Notes: generated by a model from the sequence alone, not told the origin. Shown: positions 20,093 to 32,790, counted from the stretch's first letter. The stretch is DNA of 64,000 nucleotides from Strongylocentrotus purpuratus (GCF_000002235.5 NW_022145601.1:23291389-23355388); one strand, 5' to 3'. A program made the numbers and translations.

Positions 20093-20203
20093 AGCATCCA
20101 TATTCATCCAACCCATCTTCACAGTCACTCTGCCCATCACAGAGGGATTCCTGAATGACACACCTGATTCTACCAGACCTCAGTAAGCCCAGTTGGCCTG
20201 ACA
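20093..20203 (-). pseudogene. Decayed duplicate of the LDLa-4 exon
   Basis: On the minus strand this region matches the LDLa part of the 20753-20989 exon almost codon for codon: CQANWAY, then [23 protein letters not shown]. Where the intact exon has TACTGCAGG this copy has TACTGAGG: one C is missing, which puts a stop in frame and shifts the reading. The donor is GCAAGT instead of GTAAGT, no good acceptor precedes it, and the Thr/Pro linker is absent. It is best read as a duplicated LDLa exon that has decayed in the intron. A sequencing error is possible but would not supply the missing acceptor. Confidence 0.8.
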
Positions 20204-20752
20204 CTTCCCTTCATCTATTATTTCAAAATTTGATGAGTAAGATATATTTTTTTAACACTGTTGTCCTTTAAATCTGAACTAATAACACAACATGACATAA
20301 CGGAATGTGAAAATTTATTTCTAATCACGGCATCCAGTTTTCTGGAAAATTATCTCAAGAATTATATATTTCATATTTAAAATAGAAATTGAAAATTGAT
20401 ATGAAAATAAAATTGATTGAATATAAAGTAAATAACAGAAATTTACTTTACATAATTTCTTGATAAATTATGCACAATTTGAAATATACACAGATTACGT
20501 AAAGCGGAATCATTGAAATCTTATTTGAAATACAAAGAAAATATAAAATATGTTGATGATGAAAAAGTTAAGAAAGTAATAGAAATGTTATAATGATCCC
20601 TTGAAGAAATTATGTTGATCTTGTATATAATTCATATGTTTTGTAAATTTTTGTTTTACTCGTTTTGTAAATCGTCTATATACCGGTATGTATTTTTGAA
20701 ATGGAATAATGAAGTCCCTCTGAAGAGGTAAAGAGACGGAAAAAATACTTAC

Positions 20753-20989
20753 GGCATCCATACTCGTCTGAACCGTCCTCACAGTCGTTCTGCCCATCAC
20801 AGAGGAAGTCTCGAGGGACACACCTGATCCGTCCAGACCTGCAGTAAGCTTCATTGGCAGAACACTGTGTGGACGGTCGCACCGGAGTGGTGGGGATGGG
20901 GGTACGAGGTGCGGCCCTGGTGGTAGTGGTGGGCGGGGCAGGGGTGGTGGGGTCAGGGCGTGGTGGTGCTTCGGTTGATTCCCTTGGAG
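20753..20989 (-). CDS. HSPG2: Perlecan exon: Thr/Pro linker plus LDLa module 4
   Basis: A 79-codon, phase 1-1 exon. The first ~40 residues are a Pro/Thr-rich stretch (for example [14 protein letters not shown]), likely an extended and possibly O-glycosylated linker. It is followed by a six-cysteine LDLa module containing CRSGRIRC and ending [11 protein letters not shown]. Acceptor is CCTTAACCCTTCAG, donor GTAAGT. The LDLa part has a close but broken copy about 0.6 kb downstream in the gene (see pseudogene). The linker resembles the start of the 57.5 kb exon (both contain TPIPT), suggesting related origin. Confidence 0.9.
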
Positions 20990-21841
20990 CTGAAGGGTTA
21001 AGGAGATAGGAAGATGGCGTTATTATCCTGTTGACTGAATTCCCTCATTACCTGAGTTCTAATACACAAACCAACTATGGCTATAGGTATCTCCCGGATA
21101 ACACATTTGATAACGGCACATTCAAATGGGTTTCCTCCATAGTCTGCACTCCTATACATCTCCCTCTTTGGTCGACAGGCGTATTGGTCTTATCTGCTAT
21201 ATGCCCATTTGGGGGTCTAAGAAAATCTTGCCTACATCCTAATGGAACAAAGGACCAATAGAAATGATATGCAGTTTAGGTCCTATGATCTGATGCTGAA
21301 GACGAATCTAAACGGGTGCCAGACAATTTAAGTTGGCTTTTATAAAAATGGTAGAATAGGGCCAAACAACAAAACAGATTTCTCTTGATTTCATATGAGT
21401 GTGAGAGAAGGCTACAGAGGGTATATGGAAAGGGGCGATGGAACTACCTACACTGGTAGAGTTCTGGTTGACCATTATCAGGGCTGGACGGATTGAGGGG
21501 AAATCCAAGATGATACTGACTAAGAACTACATGTGTGAAAGAGGGGGAAATTTGCCTCGACGATAGTCACGATACAGGATACCAATGAAATGAGGTAATA
21601 AAAGTGAGCGTGGTCATAGAGAGGATAGATACTGAGACATGAAGTACTGGACTAAAAGTACATGAGTGTCTATCAAAAGACTGAATCAAAGAAAAAAAAG
21701 TGCAATTCAAATTGAAAAAAAAAAGAAGGGATAGGAATAAGTCCAAAGTCCTGCAGGGGACAGGGAACGAAATTGCCTGTTCAAGTTCATGTTGAATATC
21801 TCACTTGTTCCATCCTAAAGCAAGCTTCAAGTCAAGAACAA

Positions 21842-22037
21842 CTTAAAGCCTATCTGCACTAGTTTGGCATGGAGGAATTAGACCTCCCTGCAAGATCACT
21901 GGCAAGTGGTTATCTCATCAAATCAGCTCCCAATTAACATAAGAAAAAGGGCATCATGGGGGATCAACGGGTATCGCTTAGGCATTGTTGGCTGTATAGA
22001 GAGCACAAGTAGCGATAAGTAGTGCAGTGGGGCTTTA
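21842..22037 (+). mobile_element. ~195-bp MITE-like family, copy 3
   Basis: Left end TTAAAGCCTATCTGCACTAG; right end GTAGTGCAGTGGGGCTTTAA. The body has GGAATTAGACCTCCCTGC, CACTGGCAAGTGG, CAATTAACATAAGAAAAAG and ATCATGGGGGATCAA. Both TTAA-bounded ends are kept. Confidence 0.82.
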
Positions 22038-24895
22038 ATATGCATAACATTTGCACACACCAACAGAGTCCATGAGATATCAGCATCATCCACGACTGAA
22101 TCTCACTCTTTCTCTCTCTCCTACTCCACAACCTGACCGACAAGGTCACCCGAGGTCAATGACCTCCTCGGGGTCATGTCTGTAATGCAGTAACTGGGTC
22201 AGTGTCTTGGCAGGCATGACAAGGCAATGCCAGCGGACATGACGGTTTACCACCCCCACCACTGGGAAGCTCTCTAGTACATTCATAGAGAGAACAGCGT
22301 GGTGTTCATACTTTTGAAAATGGGAATCTAAAAAAAAAGGGTTTACCCCCCCCCCCCCCTAATTTAACTAGAAAAAGAAGCTTTATAATCCCATTTGTTC
22401 AAAAGACTTAGGCCCACAACATGCAATGGTAGACAAGCAAATACTTGCAGAAAACATTGCCAAGTAACCCACCTTCATGTATCAAAATCAACATTGAGGC
22501 AGGCAAAAATAATAGCCCAGTTTCCCATTTAAGGTGAATATGAAAGCTCGTTTTTACTGAGGCACCCTGTATTACCCATCTTGAAATGTAGAAAAATGCA
22601 CCCGTGTGGTATTTTGTGATAGATTAGTCGTCTCAAACTCATAAATATGGATTTAGTCCTGGTCTTTTGCAGATATTGTCATATATATATACAAAAAAAC
22701 TAATGTTATCATTATATTCTACAAACAAACATAAGCCTATCTCTGATAATATCATGCTTTTTTATCACAGATTTGCAATAAGATGACTCTCTCAGGTGTA
22801 GGGCCTACAAGTAGTTTGAAAAAAAAACTAGATCGAATCCAAACCTTGCCTCACATGTAATGTGAACTCAAACCTCAGATTCCATGCACTTTCTTCTAGA
22901 CAAGGGACCTCAAAATGAGAACATGAACTTGCCCCTCAATCGGGACAGAATGGGTCGGATTACTTAATCCTTTGGGATAATCCTTGCACCTTGCAGTGGT
23001 CTTAGATTACCCACATCCCCCCTGGGATAATCTGTCTACATGCCTGTCATGTCAGAGTTGCTTTGCTTTTCTTTTTGCTTTTCAATAAAATGTTGAAAAA
23101 ATAGTAGACCTACAGTGGGGGAGTGGGTGTCTGGCTGAGTATGAAGACATCATTTCTAAATAGGCTAAGCGTTTTGGAATAGGGAGATCATATTTAGAAG
23201 TAGCTTCAACTTTGACTGGTTCATTGATTCAGTGTCTCGCCAAATGTCACATGTGTCATACAATATTATCACACCATTAAAACTTTTAGCCTCAAAACTT
23301 TTAGAATTATGAAATGTATTGATACTGCCACTGGTCTAATTGTGGACAAATCGGTTTCATCTCCAGGAGAAAAAAAATTCTAAAGAAATAAAGTATCCAG
23401 AGCCTGATGTTCTGAGTGAACAAATCCTTCCCTGCCCCACTCCTCCCCAGAATTCATGCAGAAATGTCCTCTAATTTCCTTTCCTATAACAAAACAGTTC
23501 ACAAATGTACTCAAAGGGCAAGCAGGCCTCTTCCTGAAAATGTGCCTGACATAGCAACAACTAATAATGAAACCTGCATTTCAGCTACCAAAATACTAAT
23601 GTACATGTATATCGTTCATGTAGCTTGCACAGCTCATTACTAGGCCTTTGGCAAAGAAATACCAATAAATTTGTCAGGCCTACTACATTAAATATGTATA
23701 CAGATCTACCGGTAGGCATAACCCGAAAGGGAGAGAAGTGAGCCGGTAGCCTACATTTTAGACTCTATACATACAGGCTCTGTGTTTATATTTGGTCATT
23801 CCTACACCGAGTTAAGCTAATAAGCCTAAGGAGTGGGTTGTTTCCAAGTTCAATCTCAAATTGATCACATTCTTTCACACAATTATGGCATATTAATTTC
23901 ATTCCACATAATACATATGTGCCATCAAACAAGACAAAGTACTGGGTATTACAACTCTTCAACCTGTTCCGATTCCTAAAGGTACAAAAAGAAACAGAAC
24001 AAGTAATTCGATTGACATAAACATTTTTCAAAAATGGGTCAGGCCTATGGCTGGTAGGATATGAAAACAATGACTTTTGACCTCATGAAATGAACTATGG
24101 AATCTCTAGGATTCGTCAGATATCAAATTCAGACATCATGACTTTGACAGTGCAACATTATACTTGTCATATCTCCCAGCGATTTGAAATACGCAATGCC
24201 TGATAAAAACAAATTCCTGAATATTTTCCCTTCCTCATTTTTAGGAGGGAGACACGACAAAAACATTAGTGTAATAGAAAGTGACATTGTGTCCAGACCA
24301 ATTTTGAACTTCTGAGATGTCTGACGAGCCCCTTAATAAGCCATTAAATTGACAAATCACATAATCTAGCATTTTGGATACACTTATGCAATAGCTAGGG
24401 ATTCAAAAGTACCCCTTAATTCAAGAAACAATTCTAAGAAATGCATAATTAATCAAATTCACTTGGTGATGGTGGATTGATTATATACGACAATATGACA
24501 ATTGTAATTTCTATAAAGCACAACAATGTAATTATTTTATTTGCATTATCAATACATATTGAAAATAAAACTAATTTCAACTGATCAGCAGCGTTGAACA
24601 CTAAAACAAAATAGGTTACAGAAAAGTATAACATTTATCTAAATATCAACATAAAAAGCCATTCCATTTTGGCATTCTACAAATATAAAAAAAAAATATT
24701 AAAAACTGTAATTTGTTTGCACGGAAACTTGCTGACTTGGAAACAATAACAACAAATGAAGCAGCCATACTCTGTTGGAGCAATCATTTACAATGCAAAC
24801 AGAGTAAAATATATACATATAGCCACAAATAAACAAATTAGAATTAAGCAAAACATCATGTAATATAATTTCATTACATAACTAGAAATGCAATC
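22038..24895. other. Intron, no exon recognised
   Basis: Part of the 7.2 kb intron between LDLa modules 3 and 4. A poly-C tract lies near 22346-22360 and a short (TA)n at about 22681. No coding or mobile element is recognised. Confidence 0.5.
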
Positions 24896-24904
24896 GTGTA
24901 ACAA

Positions 24905-26725
24905 CGATGTGCGTGCAATGACGCCGTGTTTCTACGTGTCGAACGAAAGAGCTTCTCTCGGACTATCCAGAGCAATTTGTACGAAGTCTTTAGCTTCTGT
25001 AATATTGGAGACAGGTAGGGCGAAAGAAAGGCCTCAACAGTGACCTTGATGGGATGGTAGTGACTATGCCTACGATGTTTGAAAGAAATTGGGATAGGGG
25101 AAAGAACCTAGAAAGGGCTCGCAAGCACTGCGTGCAAAAACAAATGGGATTAGTTGCATGCGGCGTCATTGCAATCAAGATCGTTCTAGGGGTCAAAAGC
25201 GTGAACCCGATTTGCCCCATAGACAATGCGTGTAATGCATGGGCGGAAAACATACAGGATCTGTATTATGACCGGAGTTAAATTGTTTTTTCTCTCTCTC
25301 TTTATGTCTCTTTATGGGCCGTATATGGTATCATTGGAAAGAGAATTTCATGGTCGTTATTGTAAACTACTCTTTTTTTTTTCTATGATAATCCTATCGA
25401 AACATGTGATGTAAAATAGATTTAAAGGACAAAATGGCGTCTCAAATGGCCCCCTTGACCAATTTCAAAAAATCCGGCCACGAGGTGCCCTGCGTATTGC
25501 ATCTCGGAATGTCATTGCAAATTTTCAAGGAAAAAAAAAGATGTTTAGGGGGCGAAAAGTAGTCTGAAAAAATGACGTCATGGCCGATAAGTGTTATAAT
25601 CGGGCGGAATTCGTATAGTGATCGACCCTTGTTCAAATGCGATTTACTCACAATTTTCTGTGTAAACATATACCATACTTGGTATCATTCAAAAGGGCAC
25701 TTCATTGCGGTCAGTTTGACACCATTGTCATCTGCACGCAATGTACTACACGCATTAAAGGCGCTATTACGTAATGCATAGCAAATTCATCATTTTTGGC
25801 GTTAACTTTGCAACGAGGGCATTACAATTTATTTAACTTGGCAGACAGTTGTCACGTATATGGATACATATGTGTGCCAAGTTTCATTGATGTAGGTATA
25901 AAGATCGCCATTTTAGAGCAAGTTGAAGTTATTTTGGAATTTTCTTGAAAATGGCGAATTTGGAGGGCATTTTTCTCAAAGTCGGTCAGTGTTAGGGTAT
26001 ATAATGTTGTATATGGCTGGAAAGGGCATATCTTCAAGTATCTAAATCCAAAAAAGGGTACGGGTCTGCCAAGCCATAATGGAAATACGGCCACAGAAAG
26101 ACAGCCAATTCCCAGAACTTTAGAGGGCGCTATTTATGTTTTGCAAAGCCAATGTAGCGTGAAATTTGGCATGGCGATGTGCAATTATGAGATAAAGATA
26201 CTGTGAGATTTAAATACAAAACGGAATTCATATGAGAAAGTTATGGCAGTTTTAGATTATTTAGGGGTCAATTTTTCAAGAACTTGAGAGATTTTTGACG
26301 GAGTCGGTTTCAGATTTGCATTTTGAGTACGAAGATGGCATTTTGAAGGTCAGGTTATACGTCGCAGATAAAAGAACATCTCTTAGACTATCTAGAGGAA
26401 TTTGTTAGAAGTTTGTAGGATCTAAGATAGTGGAGATGGGAAGGAAGAAAGAAAGGCCTTAAAATGGACCAGAAACGGACAAAATGGCGCCTGGACGGTT
26501 ATGCATGAGTGATTTCGAAAATCGAAGAATGTAGTGACCTTGATGAGATGTTAGAGACTATGCCTATGAAATTTGAAAGGAAACGGACATGAGAAAAGGG
26601 CATAATTAGTGATGACAAGCACTACGTGTAAAACGAATGGGACTTCAGGACGAAAAGGAAAATATTAATGGGGCAGAATGTGAACGAAAACAAGGCAATG
26701 ACGAAGGTTCGTCATTGCAAAAAGT
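24905..26725. repeat. 1.8-kb non-coding repeat block with an internal direct duplication
   Basis: Segments 24950-25140 and 26365-26630 are diverged direct repeats, sharing GACTATC(C/T)AGAG(C/G)AATTTGT, GTGACCTTGATG(G/A)GATG, GACTATGCCTA and CAAGCACT(G/A)CGTG. The outer edges carry TGCAATGACG and its complement CGTCATTGCA. A tight palindrome (GCAATGACGAA, GG, TTCGTCATTGC) sits near 26694-26717. The first part has a further inverted pair GCAATGACGCCG / CGGCGTCATTGC (24914, 25161). It looks like a non-autonomous element or a nested set. Confidence 0.55.
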
Positions 26726-27780
26726 ACAATTCACATGTACACTCATGATTCATGAAAAATGTGCTTAATTCTGGAACTAATGATTATATTTTTGGTGTGG
26801 ATGAAAAGACTTGTACCAGGAAAATTAGACAACAAATCTCCTTTAATTTTTGTTATCAAATGAAATCTATGGAACCATGTCGGTTGGGGAACAACTGACA
26901 CTCCATGAGGGAGCAAACTGCAGTGTTCTTCAAATTAGTAGCATAAGCGAAAGTGGCGTAGACAAGTATAACTACACTTTCTATTTCAATCTGAGGGCAT
27001 ATTGCATAGATAGTCCCCCCCCCCCCCCTTTCCTAAATACAATAGTAATACATTATTTTTTTTTAATTAGAGGGTTTTACCCCCATTGAAACAAAATTAA
27101 AATTCTCATTTATATTTGTGGTACCGGTGTACAATTTAACGATTAAATATCAAACATATGTCAAAATATAGGAAAATCAATCAAGATGTTTTACAGGACA
27201 AATCGTACAATAAAATGATCAATGTAAAACATACAAAAACAGGTCTGAGACAGTTTACTTTTTTTCTTCTATCTTTTTTTGGCATTTGCAATTTTTTTTT
27301 AAATTGCCTCCTTTTTTTTGCTAACAAATAGCCTTTGCATGGTTGGCCCGAGCAATGTAAATTGCAGATGTAAATACAAAACTTCACGATAGATGAACGA
27401 ACAAGGCTTTTGACAGATATCGGCATTGTAAACATTCAGATGGAATTTAGGGCTGATTTGAGCAGCATGACCCCTGTCCTACTTCAGTAATGAAGTCTGA
27501 AAGGTTCATATTGTCTGTTGACAAGCCAGAAGGTTATTTATTTTGGTTTAAAGTATAGGTATTTTTCTCTTTCCAAGTTCCAAACAGATGATGTAAATAA
27601 AACATCAAATGTAAATGCATGTGTATGATGAATATATTTGTTTTTCTCTTCTTGAAACTGCTGTGAAACACAATGACAGTGAATCGGTATGCATGTGAAA
27701 TGTTTTTCTTTCTTAGAAAAGTGCAAAAACAGAAATGAAAATTCAATGATATATCGATTATAGGTACATGTTGCATTTGT

Positions 27781-28080
27781 GTGCCAAAGAAGTGATATAT
27801 ATTGTGAATTTACTTTTGTGCAAAAAAAGTTATTATATTGTGAACTGACTTTTGTGCAATGAAGTTGTGATATGCATGTGGTGAACTGACTTTATGTGCT
27901 TCAAAGTTTGAGAAATGTATGTAATGAACTACTTTTGTGCAACAAAGCTATGATGTGCAATTGTGTATGTGCTTATGTATGGTGAACCAATTTTTTGGAA
28001 CAAAGCGGTGACATACTGTATGGTAAAGGGACTTTTGTGCTAAAATGTTGTGAAGTGATATTTGTGCATCATTCTGGCAA
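27781..28080. repeat. Degenerate minisatellite, ~50-60 bp unit
   Basis: Repeats of GTGAACTGACTTTTGTGCAA(C/T)(A/G)AAG with variable spacers (near 27800, 27840, 27890, 27930, 27995, 28030). It ends about 150 bp before LDLa exon 28232-28345. Confidence 0.75.
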
Positions 28081-28231
28081 AATGCAAATGGTCTTCATAA
28101 TATAATATGTGAATTATATATAACTGGACATGGGGTAGCAACAACAATGGGAAAAGTGGGTGTAATATAAAACTGACAGGTTGGGAGAATAAAACAAAAT
28201 AAATAAAAATCCTCAAGCTTTAGGTACTTAC

Positions 28232-28345
28232 GACAAAACAATTCATCAGTTTGATCAGTGCAGTCATACAGGCCGTCGCAGACGAGCAAATCGAGAATGC
28301 ATTTAGTACCACCGTCACATTCAAACTGGCCTAAATCACACAGGA
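28232..28345 (-). CDS. HSPG2: Perlecan exon: LDLa module 3
   Basis: A 114-nt, phase 1-1 cassette encoding one complete LDLa module, starting LCDLGQFEC and ending DCTDQTDELFC. All six cysteines and the Asp/Glu calcium ligands are present. The acceptor is TTGTCCCGCAG and the donor GTAAGTACC. It sits alone between a 28.9 kb intron upstream and a 7.2 kb intron downstream. Because it is symmetric and a multiple of three, skipping it would keep the frame. Confidence 0.88.
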
Positions 28346-28479
28346 CTGCGGGACAACAGAGGGCGACAAATAAAATGAGCTGGCAACATGTTCTTTTGGT
28401 CAGCGATGGTGCATCAAGTCATTTGCCAAGCTTTGCATTCATGTTAAGCAAATTTGAATTAAAAACCTTTGCAAAATAA

Positions 28480-30107
28480 TCCAAACTGCTACAAAAACCA
28501 CAAACTCACACAAAATATGCAATACCGGAAGCAGCCAAGCTTGTTATCAAGAAGTTAGTGCATTCGTGCAATTACCGGATAAAATGTAATACCCACGTAT
28601 ACCAAGACAGATTCAACTTGATCACACATTACATGCTAATTTCTGGACACTTATTTAATCAATACATGACACATATAAGTATTATAACTTCACACAGAAC
28701 ATTTAACAGACATTTACCATGCAGATCATATCATTTTGTTTTAGAAGCAGTGAATTGTTCAGTTGTTCCTGAAGATCTAGAAACAAAACTGGGATTTAAT
28801 AAGTACTTATTTTTAGACTGGCATGTTGCTGATTATGTTGTTAATTGCTAATTAGGCTCCCTTGCAGCTTTCAATCTCCTGCTTTTACACCAATGCAGCT
28901 TGTTTTTTCTTGTATATTTTCTGTGTTGTGGTAAGAATTTGTGAATGGAATTTGGAGCTTTTTCCAAATAAAATATGGCAGCATTTAATATCCAATGTTG
29001 AGCAATTAACATCAGCAGAATTGATGACACTGGTTGTAACAAGACGGTTGGGTAACATCAACAGTCATACAAAATCACACAGGTTTTGTGAAATAATCTA
29101 CGATACACATAGAAAGTGTTATTAAAGTGCAAATGTAAAGTGCAGTGCAGTAACTAGATAACATTCTACATGAGTGCCAGGTGAAATTGGTTTTATTGAA
29201 ATTAGCAGCAGCTATATCATGCTTCAATAAGTTGACCACCAAAACTTCTTATCCCCCAACAAAAGTTTCATGCACATTTTATGCAATATACTCAAAATGA
29301 CCACCAAATTTAAATTAGCAACCTAAAGTTCAGTCAACAATAAGGATGCTGAGCTAAGCAACCCATGTAGCAAGAGCCCTCGATTTGGATACCCTTGTGC
29401 TATATCTCAATAATATCCATCTTTGATTCTTGTTGAAAGGAGGAATGCAGGGTGCCTGCAAACATCCTCTTCTAAAACCATGAGCTCTAACAGCCTGTTC
29501 AGACAAGTTCTCGAAACCAATATAAAGAAAGTTATAAGTAACGTATAAGTAACGTATAAAGAAACGCTAGAAACATGTAGCAATAAGGGATGTACAGACT
29601 AGATAACAAAATCTCTTAAAGATCTGTTGTGTAAAGAATCGATCGAGGTCTGAAGAGGTCCATTGATATGAAAGCTGGCCAGTCAGTAGTTTGTGCTCAC
29701 GGTAAGCCCCGCCTAGTGATACGATTTCCGTTCGACGACTAAAATGGGACCCTGATTCTTCAGCGAGTGTTTATTCAAAATGATGCTCAAACATTTATTT
29801 AGCTATATTACACTATGTTCCGTTATACAACTTTTCTTGACATAATGTTCAAACTAGTAGGGAAAAAATGTAATTACTTTATAGCTATACAATTGTCATT
29901 TATCCATACACAGAATTACATAGCTGACCGTGGTGTGGGGATAAGGGAGGATAAGCCAAAGAGCTTTTAACTGGGCACGCGAGACCATGACCAAAGCCAA
30001 GTTTAGATGGATGCCTTTGGACATCTCAAGAGTGAAACTGGAACTGGGAAGTGTCACTCTGCATTATCACCCAGCTACAAGTTTGGAGATGATTTGGATC
30101 GAGGTAT
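28480..30107. other. Large intron, no exon recognised
   Basis: AT-rich. A small tandem GTATAAGTAAC repeat occurs near 29535-29565. Nothing else is recognised. Confidence 0.45.
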
Positions 30108-30850
30108 CTAATACCCCATTCACAGTGGCCTCAAACACCGCGACAGCAGCGGGACTGTCCCGCTGCTGTCGCGGTGTTGTCTTCAGTGTGAAGGCTCGGA
30201 CCCGTTATAAACTATCGCGGGATAACACCGCCTAGCGATAACGCCGACACAAACTATCGCTAGGGACGCCTAGCTACAGCAGCGGGACAGTCCCGCTGCT
30301 GTCGCGGTGTTTACTCAGTGTGAAGGCTCTCCGCTATAACACCGCGACAAACACGTGTGATTTGTTTACTTACCTATCACTGACCTCTTTTCTACAGCAA
30401 TGGGGAACATAAAGTGAAATAGAAATAAAGTAACCAGTGGATTCAAATTGATTTTATTATTATGTAGGTATTATAATTATCCAAATAAAAATATTTCACA
30501 CTTCAAAAAATTAAAATATTCTGACTGGAAGCAATAAAAATGCTAGTTTTTTAAAAAGTAATATGATCGAGGATACAAAAAGCAACTTGACATGTTTACC
30601 GCGCAATTTCAAGCAAGTATTTCCGGTCATATCGGGGTCACTCGCGGGTCATGAGCCATGCATACACGTGTTTGTTACGGAGGTAATAAAAATCACCCGC
30701 TGCAGCGTGAATGGGTACATGATATTTATCCCGCTGCTGCAGCGGGATAACTTTTCTACTGTGAATGCATTTGTAGCGGTGTTATGGCGGTGTCGCCGCT
30801 CCGCTACAACGCCGCTACAAATTTCAAAACCACTGTGAATGGGGTATTAG
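30108..30850. mobile_element. 743-bp foldback/MITE-like element with GC-rich perfect hairpins
   Basis: Ends are perfect 21-bp inverted repeats: CTAATACCCCATTCACAGTG(G) on the left and its complement on the right. Inside, 30134-30178 is a palindrome with 22-bp arms and a single-base centre (core GCAGCGGGAC T GTCCCGCTGC). A second copy of the core lies at 30276-30302. ACACGTGT occurs in both halves (30350, 30668). GC-rich modules (CGCTA, GCGGTGTT) contrast with AT-rich surroundings. No coding capacity. Confidence 0.8.
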
Positions 30851-31061
30851 GCAAGGATGCTATGGAAGAAAAATGGCCACGGGTACTTGCACTATAGCTG
30901 GCCTCCTTGTGAAATGCAAAGTCTCATTAAAAAGATATAAATGTGGCAAAACTTTCGATTCAGTAAGATCAACATCTACAGAAAGAATTAAGACTTGCTC
31001 GTAAATTGTATGATGCGGTATAAACCACAGCTTTTTTGATATGTAATGAAAATCTATGTAT

Positions 31062-31525
31062 CTAAGACCCCGTTCACACTCACTTTGAAAGTGGTCTTAT
31101 TTAGACCGCTCCAGAGGAACGGGTCTTTAGGAACGGTTTGCGAGCGTTCACATTCCGAGCAGTTTTTATGGCTCAAACCGCTCCACGAGTCAAAGTGGTC
31201 TTGTTGCTATGGCAGCTCAGGTCAGCGGGTCAATTTTTTCGCGCGCGGAATACAAACCGTATGTACCGTACTACATGTTTCGCACGGAACGTCACTAGCT
31301 CACTTCCGCTCAAAGTACGCTTCCGTTCACATTGCACGTTAGAGCGGTCCAAACCGCTCTTAATAAGACCCGTTCCTCAAGACCACCTCGGAAGGTGGTC
31401 TTCTGGAGCGGTCCAGAAGTCCACTTCCTGGACCACTTTGACCGTTCTCACTCACCTAAGAACCGCTCCTGAGGAACGGGTCTTAGTTAGACCGCTCCAA
31501 CGAAGTGAATGAGAACGGGTCTTAG
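31062..31525. mobile_element. 464-bp MITE-like element with CTAA-GACCC ends
   Basis: Left CTAAGACCCCGTTCACACTC; right GAGAACGGGTCTTAG preceded by GAAGTGAAT. Imperfect inverted ends ~24 bp. Inside, GGAACGGGTCTTA, AGACCGCTCC and AAACCGCTC recur in both orientations. Its terminal motif resembles the neighbouring 30108-30850 element. Confidence 0.78.
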
Positions 31526-32130
31526 TGCACAGCTAAATAAATACATGAAGGATCTTTGTTGCTTGGAGCTACATTCTCTCATCTCCATTTGACATACACC
31601 CTTGCATAAATGTGTAATTTAGGGAGGAGGTCACCCAAATCATTTGTGCAGGCCTAATGATAACTTGCAAGGTCCATTCACTCATTTGGAAAGACAAATC
31701 GTCTTCTTCAAGAGAGAGGAATAATTAAGAGGAATGAAGGACTAATAGCTATGATCCCTGGTGCTATCCACTATCTTAACATCAAGGTCCTATATTCACT
31801 TCAAAAGGAAGAGCAGTATTGAACATTTAAGCGGAATCTACTGGGAGAACTTGAAGGAACTCAATCACCATTATCACTTGAACTTAATGGCCTAATGATA
31901 GCAGGCAAGGACCCATTATCATTAAAGGGAGTACTGGCCTGTCTACTGCAATTCATAATGACAGAGGAATCTGAAGGACAATTTGAAGGAAGAATCTGAA
32001 GAAAAACAGAGCCATCCTAGCCTCGAAGATAACTTGGGAGGCTCTCTTTCATGCGAATACGGAGGGCCCTGTCTGACAAAGAGTTGAAATTGATCAAAAA
32101 TCGATCACAACTCCTTCAATCAATGGCAAA

Positions 32131-32187
32131 TATATAAACTCAATGGACACTGAAAATATATAAACTCAATGGACACTGAAAATATAA
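32131..32187. repeat. 26-bp tandem duplication
   Basis: Two perfect adjacent copies of a unit starting TATATAAACTCAATGGACAC. A young-looking short duplication in the large intron. Confidence 0.85.
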
Positions 32188-32524
32188 TCCTACAGGGGTC
32201 TGGATATTTAGGAGGAAGTAGACCTCGGACATCTTTCAAACCGTGGTCACAGCTATATGGCAAAGGTCAATTGAGGTCATCTGATGGGTCAACTCTCATT
32301 CCCTGAAGGTGACATTGATATCATGAGCTCCATCAGTGACCAAAGGCCAAGGGGGAATTTTCTTTTTAACGAAGGAAAAAGCAGAACAAGGAAAGTACAG
32401 GTTATTTCAAGCTCTTTCAGAGTGTAATACGGACTGAAGAAAATTTTCTGGTCCATTCACTTATCGGAATTGAAATGGATACTTTCAACACAGAGTTAAT
32501 ACGCTTCTGAAAAATAAAAGATGA

Positions 32525-32790
32525 AATCAAAGTTTCATGAAAGTGAACATACAGTCTTCAAATGTGCAAAGTTTGAGAGAAAGAGAGAGATTAAAGAAAA
32601 TATTACTTTCCTCAATTTGCATGAAAGTGAAGCAACCAGTCTTCAAATATGCCAAGTTTGAAAAAGAGAGAGAGATTAAGGACAATATTACTTTCCTCAA
32701 ATTGCATGAAAGTGAACAAACAATCTTCAAATATGCAAATTTTGAGAGAAAGAGAGAGAGAGATAAAAGACAATATTGCTTTCTTTAATA
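32525..32790. repeat. Minisatellite, three copies of ~85 bp
   Basis: CATGAAAGTGAA begins copies near 32536, 32620 and 32706, each followed by (A/C)A(G/A)TCTTCAAAT(G/A)TGC, a GAGAGA run and ATATTACTTTCCTC. The product in any frame is repetitive and not gene-like. Confidence 0.88.
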
